NCBI RefSeq assembly: GCF_030161475.1
Contig: NZ_BSUG01000007.1
Location: 62,001 to 126,000 of the forward strand
DNA: 64,000 bases
Direction: 5' to 3'
DNA from: Tetragenococcus halophilus subsp. flandriensis
Lineage (GTDB): Bacteria > Bacillota > Bacilli > Lactobacillales > Enterococcaceae
Below are positions 59,098 to 64,000 of the stretch, one piece after another. Numbering within the stretch: the stretch's first letter is position 1; the number at the start of each line of letters is the position of its first letter. The position numbers and the translations under genes were made by a program. Under the pieces are notes generated by a model that made no database searches, was not told where the DNA came from, and saw nothing but the letters and a program-made list of their open reading frames with translations.

Positions 59098-59915
59098 CGT
59101 TTGCCTCCTCTTACTTGTCTAAACCAATCCTTATTCTCTTTTCCTAATAACGATAGTTGATTTAGCGTTTCATGTCGAAAATCTGCCAAACCAGCATTGG
59201 ACGTTAATTTTTTGCTAGCAAACTCCCCGCAAATATTTAAATAGCTTAATGCTAAAACAACAGCCGTTTCAGAGTTAAATTGTAGACCTAATAACGCTGC
59301 AATCAACGCACCTAATAAATCACCTGTTCCAATAAAACCTTGGAGCTCGTCCACACCATTTTCCATAATCCATGTACTGTCCTTTACAACAATAATATCT
59401 TTTTTACCGGTGGCAAGATAAGTAGTAGCTAAATCTTCTTGTTTCAACGCTTTTATCAACTCTTCAATTTCATCCTCATTTTGATCTGATATGCTACTAT
59501 CAACGCCTTTACCTGTCGTTTTTAGTCCACAAAAAGCACGTAATTCTGAAATGTTTCCTTTTATAACATCGGGTTTTTGTCTACTTAACTGCTTTGCTAA
59601 CTGATAAGCGGTAGGTGCACTCGTTATGCCCACTATATCAACAACAAAGGGGATTTGATTAGCACACATTTTTGCGGCAGTTAAAATTGATTGCTCTCTT
59701 TCCTTTGATAAACTACCTAGGTTTAACAGTGAACTATCTGTCTGCTTAAAAAGTGTAGAAAATTCTCTAACATCTGAGGTCATAATTGGCCGCGCATTAA
59801 CATATAATAATGCATTAGCCATCGTTTCTATGGTGACATTATTCGTAATACAATGAACTAGAGAAGCTTGTTTTAAGGGAAACACCTCTTTGGCGATTTC
59901 TTCAAGATTTTGCAT
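59094..59915 (-). CDS. thiM: Hydroxyethylthiazole kinase ThiM
   Basis: 273 residues. [28 protein letters not shown] and the catalytic GTGDLLGA (GxGD) are visible. It phosphorylates salvaged hydroxyethylthiazole to feed ThiE. No de novo thiazole genes are here, so the operon is for salvage. Confidence 0.93.
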   Translation of the reverse strand: MQNLEEIAKEVFPLKQASLVHCITNNVTIETMANALLYVNARPIMTSDVREFSTLFKQTDSSLLNLGSLSKEREQSILTAAKMCANQIPFVVDIVGITSAPTAYQLAKQLSRQKPDVIKGNISELRAFCGLKTTGKGVDSSISDQNEDEIEELIKALKQEDLATTYLATGKKDIIVVKDSTWIMENGVDELQGFIGTGDLLGALIAALLGLQFNSETAVVLALSYLNICGEFASKKLTSNAGLADFRHETLNQLSLLGKENKDWFRQVRGGKR

Positions 59916-59929
59916 CTAACCATCCTTTT

Positions 59930-60433
59930 CTAGTTAAATAAAGTCTTCATTTGGCGAAAAACGGGTAAATCTTTTACTTTTCTCCATACAAACCAAGCGA
60001 CAATTGAACCCAATACAGCAGCGCCTAAAAAACGCGGTGTATAAATAAACCAATAGAATTGGTTACTTGAGCCAGTGAATACTACCATCACAGGGTAAGA
60101 TAATAATGAACCAATAATACCAGTCCCAATAATTTCTCCTACCATTGAAGCATAAATATTTTGGAAGATACGATAAAGTAAAGCTGCTAAAAAGGCGCCA
60201 AACACTGCTCCTGTCAAAGCAAGGGGAGGAATGCCTAAAAATGTCATACGTATCATGCCGCAGATGAAAGCCATCGCCGTAGCATACAGTGGTCCCATCA
60301 ACACACCCGCAAATACATTAATCACACTAGACATGGGCGCCATTCCTTCAATACGTAAAATAGGCGACAAAACAACATCTAAGGCAATCATAATTGCTAA
60401 ATAAGTTAGTTTTCTTATTTTTTTATGTCTCAT
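59930..60433 (-). CDS. thiW: ThiW-type thiazole-precursor ECF transporter S component
   Basis: 167 residues, about five membrane helices. The N-terminal IRKLTYLAIMIALDVVLSPILRIEGMAPMSS region is typical of ECF S components of the ThiW branch. It likely imports the thiazole precursor consumed by ThiM. It needs a shared EcfAAT module, which is not here. Lies between thiT and thiM, 14 bp before thiM. Confidence 0.85.
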   Translation of the reverse strand: MRHKKIRKLTYLAIMIALDVVLSPILRIEGMAPMSSVINVFAGVLMGPLYATAMAFICGMIRMTFLGIPPLALTGAVFGAFLAALLYRIFQNIYASMVGEIIGTGIIGSLLSYPVMVVFTGSSNQFYWFIYTPRFLGAAVLGSIVAWFVWRKVKDLPVFRQMKTLFN

Positions 60434-60452
60434 ATAGGTAAAACCTCTTCAA

Positions 60453-61034
60453 TTAATTCCTACCGATAGACATCTGGTCTTTGGGTATAAATACTCTGGG
60501 AAATACTTTTTCAAAAATCAGCAAAATAACTACAGCAGCCAAAGAAGTTAACAAAGCGCTAACTCCGTTGATCACTAAGGAATAAATGACCGGTGATAAG
60601 CCCCACATCGCATATTGACCCCAGAATATATATCCAGCCACAAAATGCCAGAAATAACGAGCAAAAGTACCTACTAAACAAGCACTAATAATACTAAAGC
60701 GAGCTTGCCCATGGTTCTTTACTTGAAGTGAGCGCTGCAGCCGTGCTGCAAAAATACCGGCTAAACCTGCAAATGGGTAGGCTAGGATATACTCTATTAA
60801 TACCTGGGGAATACTTAGGTAAATTACCTGGCCTAAAGGAAAATGTAAGAACCCCCAAATAAGTCCCGCAAGTATTCCAGGACGCGTACCGCGACGTAGT
60901 GCGTACACAACTAAAGGGATTTGACCTAAAGATAGGGTGAAAGTTGTACCTGCATCTGTAGGTATCAGTGATAACATCACACTTAATGCAGCAATAATCG
61001 TTCCTTCTATCCAAACTTTTGTGTTTGAATGCAT
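60453..61034 (-). CDS. thiT: Thiamine ECF transporter S component ThiT
   Basis: 193 residues, six membrane helices. The thiamine-binding region SLGQIPLVVYALRRGTRPGILAG and WHFVAGYIFWG with WGLSPVIYS matches ThiT (the key Trp and Tyr/His ligands). It binds thiamine at high affinity and works with the shared EcfAAT. Start at 61034; the ribosome site AAAGGAGGAG is part of the TPP switch. Confidence 0.92.
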   Translation of the reverse strand: MHSNTKVWIEGTIIAALSVMLSLIPTDAGTTFTLSLGQIPLVVYALRRGTRPGILAGLIWGFLHFPLGQVIYLSIPQVLIEYILAYPFAGLAGIFAARLQRSLQVKNHGQARFSIISACLVGTFARYFWHFVAGYIFWGQYAMWGLSPVIYSLVINGVSALLTSLAAVVILLIFEKVFPRVFIPKDQMSIGRN

Positions 61035-61188
61035 AAAAAATACTCCTCCTTTAGAATCTTCACAATTCACAAAGGAGAAGTATATATACTTCAACTCGTC
61101 ACAATTCCTACGTTCGAATGGTCGAAACAGGTACGAAGGGTTTAGAGAGTAACACTCAATCTCAGCCCATATGGACTCCCCTTTGTGA
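61034..61188 (-). promoter_or_regulatory. TPP riboswitch of the thiT-thiD operon (translational switch)
   Basis: The aptamer spans 61188-61099: P1 TCACAA / TTGTGA, the conserved GGCTGAGA (61167-61160), ACCCTTC and GTACCTG, and CGTAGGAA. Downstream, CTTCTCCTTT (61080-61071) can pair with the ribosome site AAAGGAGGAG (61052-61043). The same CTCCTTTGTG can instead pair with the aptamer's 5' CACAAAGGGGAG. Thus TPP should stabilise P1 and hide the ribosome site (inference). Confidence 0.9.
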
Positions 61189-61320
61189 GCAGATTCTATT
61201 TAATTATTTACATCTACAGGATAACATATTTTTTACTAAAAAAATACCGCTAACAAATTCATTTGAAATCTATAGACCTTTATATTGTCAAAGAGATATT
61301 TTTATATCCAGTGAATAAAA

Positions 61321-61548
61321 TCAATCTGATTGTGCTTTTTCTCCTTGTTCGGCGTAACTCATATCGTTAACTGATTCTAATGAATAGTCGCCGTCTTTGT
61401 ATTTAATAATATTGACACTTGCATTATCCAAGCCATCTGCTGGCGCTTCAAAATCATCAAATAATGTATCTAATAAAGCAGTAATACTCAATCCATGGGA
61501 AGTGATTAAAACATTTCCAGAGTCATTTTCTTTTAGATATTCATTATT
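61321..61548 (-). pseudogene. Remnant of a histidine phosphatase (phosphoglycerate mutase family)
   Basis: A 75-residue open frame without a start codon encodes NNEYLKENDSGNVLITSHGL then a typical C-terminal half of a histidine phosphatase (second catalytic His in ITSHG), ending in a TGA at 61321. The N-terminal RHG catalytic half is missing; upstream lies the prs terminator. It is probably a decayed gene left after deletion. Confidence 0.7.
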
Positions 61549-61562
61549 GAAAAGACATAATA

Positions 61563-61586
61563 AAAAGCCCCAAAATCGGGGCTTTT
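61563..61586 (-). terminator. prs terminator
   Basis: Perfect stem AAAAGCCCC / GGGGCTTTT with a 6-base loop, followed by TATTA, directly behind prs. Confidence 0.9.
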
Positions 61587-61587
61587 A

Positions 61588-62562
61588 TTATAAATCAACC
61601 TTTTTTTCAAATAAAGGACTGACAGGTTTACTTTCATGGATACGTTTGATCGCTTCTGCAATCAAATCGCAAACGCTAATTTCATCAAGTTTATCAATTT
61701 TTCGTTCTTCGGGTAAGTTGATAGAATCTGTAACGACCAAATGTTCAATAGCAGAATCTGAAATACGATCTAAAGCAGGACCGGATAATACAGGATGTGT
61801 ACAAGAAGCATAAACACTTGTAGCGCCAGCTTCTTTAAGCGCATTTGCCGCAAGTGTGATTGTACCTGCTGTATCAATCATATCGTCAATAATCACACAT
61901 GTCTTTTTGTTAACATCGCCTATAATATTCATAACCTCTGCCACATTTGCACGGGGACGACGTTTATCGATAATTGCAATGGATGCGTTTAAGAACTCCG
62001 CTAATTTACGTGCTCGTGTTACCCCCCCGTGGTCAGGAGAAACAACAACTACATCATCGCCTTTAATCCCACGATCAATAAAATAGTCCGCAATTAAAGG
62101 AGCACCCATTAGATGATCAACTGGAATATCAAAAAAGCCTTGAATTTGAGAAGCGTGCAAGTCTAAGGCAACTACACGGTTCGCGCCAGCTTTTTCAATC
62201 ATATTTGCCACTAACTTAGCCGTAATCGGTTCACGGGCGCGGGCCTTACGATCTTGTCGCGCATAACCATAGTAAGGCATTACCACATTTATGGTTTTTG
62301 CACTTGCTCGTTTTAAAGCATCGATCATGATCAAAAGCTCCATCAAATTATCATTTACCGGACTGCTAGTTGATTGAATAACATATACGTCTGCTCCTCG
62401 GATACTTTCTTCGATGTTAACTTGGATTTCACCATCGCTAAACTGTTTTACCGTACATTTTCCTAATTCTATCCCTATAGCTGCCGCAATTTTTTCCGCT
62501 AAAGGCTCATTTGAATTTAATGCAAAAATTTTTAATCTTGGATCAAAATATTGATTGGACAT
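61588..62562 (-). CDS. prs: Ribose-phosphate pyrophosphokinase
   Basis: 324 residues. [18 protein letters not shown] and the PRPP-binding loop [13 protein letters not shown], with the catalytic RQDRKAR flexible loop. It makes PRPP from ribose 5-phosphate and ATP. The start at 62562 has GGAGG 5 bases upstream; a GTG four codons earlier would put that site inside the gene. Confidence 0.96.
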   Translation of the reverse strand: MSNQYFDPRLKIFALNSNEPLAEKIAAAIGIELGKCTVKQFSDGEIQVNIEESIRGADVYVIQSTSSPVNDNLMELLIMIDALKRASAKTINVVMPYYGYARQDRKARAREPITAKLVANMIEKAGANRVVALDLHASQIQGFFDIPVDHLMGAPLIADYFIDRGIKGDDVVVVSPDHGGVTRARKLAEFLNASIAIIDKRRPRANVAEVMNIIGDVNKKTCVIIDDMIDTAGTITLAANALKEAGATSVYASCTHPVLSGPALDRISDSAIEHLVVTDSINLPEERKIDKLDEISVCDLIAEAIKRIHESKPVSPLFEKKVDL

Positions 62563-62629
62563 GGGAACCTCCACTTTCTATACATTCCAACGAACCGTTT
62601 ATTCGTCTTAAATAGTTGCTTACGTTGTC

Positions 62630-62658
62630 ATTATAATGTTTATAAGCGGTGAAGACAA
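62630..62658 (-). promoter_or_regulatory. prs promoter
   Basis: Minus-strand TTGTCT (62658-62653), 17-base spacer, perfect TATAAT (62635-62630). Confidence 0.75.
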
Positions 62659-62689
62659 GACATTAACAAAATATTCTAAGCATGCAAGA

Positions 62690-62758
62690 AAAGGAGACCG
62701 AAATAATAGCCTTTTGTCATAAATATCTGCCAAATAACTAATATCTCGGTCTCTTTTT
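62690..62758 (-). terminator. glmU terminator
   Basis: Minus-strand stem AAGAGACCGA / TCGGTCTCCTTTT with a loop of about 45 bases. The 3' T-tract is modest (TTTT), so the call is moderate. Confidence 0.55.
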
Positions 62759-64000
62759 TATTGTAAAAATGGTAATCTTTTTGCGTATCCTTCTTTATTT
62801 ACTTGACGAGCACGTGCAATTGCCATATCGTCTTCATAAACGTCATCGGTAATTGTTGAACCCGCAGCTAAACAAGTATTTTGAGCTATATTCACAGGAC
62901 CAATCAAATTAACTGCTGAGCCAATAAAACTATGGTCTCCAACCGTCGTATGATGTTTGTTTTTACCATCATAATTGACAAAGACTGTGCCGCAACCAAC
63001 ATTGATCTCTTTACCTAAGGTAGCATCCCCAACATAAGTCAAATGTCCTACTTTAGTCTTCTCACCGATCGTTGCATTTTTGATTTCAACAAAGTTCCCT
63101 ATATGAGCTTGTTGTTTAACTTCGGTTTTAGGACGCAAATGAGCATAAGGCCCCACATCTGCTTTTGCATGCACAGAACTTTCTTCAATCGTCGAAGATT
63201 TCACAGTAACATTATCTTCAACCCTACTATCCGTGATTTGAGAATTTTGGGTAATCACACAGTTTTCCCCAATAACCGTTTCACCTTTTAAGGAAACCCC
63301 AGGCTCAATGATCGTTTCAGCACCAATTTTTACACCATCATCAATATAGGACGTATTCGGGTCAACAAATGATACGCCATTTTGCATATGTTTACGGTTG
63401 ATTCGTCTACGCATGATGTCATTTGCTTGCGCCAAAGCAACCCGATCATTAACACCAATAGATTCTTCGAAATCATTTGTTTGATAAGCAGCTACGATAT
63501 GGCCTTGTTCTTTTAAAATTTCGATGATATCTGTTAGATAGTATTCTCCTTGAACATTATCTGTAGTGATATTATCTAAAGCTTCAAATAGCAACTCATT
63601 ATCAAAACAATAAGTTCCCGTATTGATTTCTTTTACTTGTGCTTCTTCTGTCGAGGCATCTTTTTGTTCGACGATTCGATCTACAATACCTACACGATCG
63701 CGTAAAATTCGACCATATCCATTAGGATCCTCAGCGTGTGCTGTTAAAATGGTAACTGAAGCATTTTTGCCTTGATGGTATTCAAATAACTGATCCAAAG
63801 TCTCACTTGTTAGAAGCGGTGTATCTCCACTGATAACTAGCGTTGTGCCTTTTTTTTCTTTCAAAAAGTCAGCTGCTTGCATGACCGCATGGCCTGTACC
63901 CAATTGTTCAGCTTGTAGGGCATATTCACTTCGTGTCCCTAATTGTGCCTTTACCTCTTCAGCGCCATGACCAACAATCGTTACAACTTCATTGGGATTA
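62758..64000 (-). CDS. glmU: Bifunctional GlcNAc-1-P uridyltransferase / GlcN-1-P acetyltransferase, 5' part cut by window
   Basis: 414 codons visible; the reading frame stays open to the window edge and continues outside, so the first 40-50 residues are missing. The pyrophosphorylase half shows [13 protein letters not shown] and [15 protein letters not shown]; the C-terminal left-handed beta helix shows the hexapeptide repeats ([20 protein letters not shown] type) and [14 protein letters not shown]. It makes UDP-GlcNAc. The ATG at 63903 is internal, not the start. Confidence 0.95.
   Translation of the reverse strand, partial: NPNEVVTIVGHGAEEVKAQLGTRSEYALQAEQLGTGHAVMQAADFLKEKKGTTLVISGDTPLLTSETLDQLFEYHQGKNASVTILTAHAEDPNGYGRILRDRVGIVDRIVEQKDASTEEAQVKEINTGTYCFDNELLFEALDNITTDNVQGEYYLTDIIEILKEQGHIVAAYQTNDFEESIGVNDRVALAQANDIMRRRINRKHMQNGVSFVDPNTSYIDDGVKIGAETIIEPGVSLKGETVIGENCVITQNSQITDSRVEDNVTVKSSTIEESSVHAKADVGPYAHLRPKTEVKQQAHIGNFVEIKNATIGEKTKVGHLTYVGDATLGKEINVGCGTVFVNYDGKNKHHTTVGDHSFIGSAVNLIGPVNIAQNTCLAAGSTITDDVYEDDMAIARARQVNKEGYAKRLPFLQ

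Noticed and set aside
61077-61092. 16-nt palindrome GAAGTATATATACTTC as a protein operator
   Set aside because: It lies inside the transcribed riboswitch expression platform, where an RNA role is more likely.
61397-61813. 138-codon plus-strand ORF across the prs end and phosphatase remnant
   Set aside because: Antisense to recognisable protein-coding frames and to a terminator; no ribosome site.

Overview
The window is a low-GC Firmicutes chromosome segment, carried mostly on the minus strand. Core genes (rpoB/rpoC, ctsR-clpC, gmk-rpoZ-priA-fmt-rsmB-stp-PASTA kinase, prs, glmU), Met T-boxes, a TPP riboswitch and many PTS/glycosidase genes point to a lactic acid bacterium of the Enterococcaceae type. 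The exported or extracellular parts of MetQ, ApbE, the FMN-binding lipoprotein and the PASTA kinase are very rich in Asp/Glu. That suggests a halophilic or halotolerant member such as Tetragenococcus. This is inference from composition and gene content; no rRNA or tRNA gene was seen to confirm it.

Layout. 1-2.3 kb: gat-type PTS operon (EIIB, EIIC, truncated zinc dehydrogenase) with a promoter overlapped by a possible cre site. 2.4-7.9 kb: macrodomain protein, DJ-1/PfpI protein, an unknown membrane protein, an ABC-F ATPase, an orphan MetQ and an SDR behind luxS. 8.4-8.7 kb: a Met T-box controlling luxS. 8.8-14.8 kb: a plus-strand sugar operon (EIIC, LacI regulator, GH29 alpha-L-fucosidase, GH1, ROK kinase) behind a 34-bp perfect palindrome. 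14.8-18.3 kb: response regulator, ABC transporter and histidine kinase. 18.4-21.1 kb: two tandem MetE-core paralogues; one has a Met T-box and the other appears to have lost it. 21.2-28.8 kb: rpoBC with a long structured leader. 28.9-29.9 kb: birA.

29.9-37.3 kb is a compact flavin-based extracellular electron transfer (EET) locus: menA/dmkA, apbE/fmnB, pplA-like lipoprotein with two flavinylation motifs, ndh2 with a C-terminal membrane domain, an eetB-like Gx transporter and a polyprenyl diphosphate synthase (dmkB/hepT). eetA and fmnA are not seen. NADH electrons would pass through Ndh2 to a demethylmenaquinone-type quinone and then to the FMN lipoprotein outside the membrane. Between pplA and apbE lie a 30-bp palindrome and a non-coding near-tandem duplication.

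37.4-57.6 kb holds housekeeping genes: glutathione reductase, GNAT, a U32 peptidase pair, a HAD phosphatase, clpC/ctsR under a CtsR operator, and the gmk-to-kinase cluster with a roughly 100-bp inverted repeat between rpoZ and priA. It ends with a YdbC-like protein, a patatin and an unknown gene. 57.6-61.2 kb is a thiamine salvage operon (thiT-thiW-thiM-thiE-thiD) under a TPP riboswitch with a readable translational switch. 61.3-64 kb: a decayed histidine phosphatase fragment, prs, and glmU running off the window.
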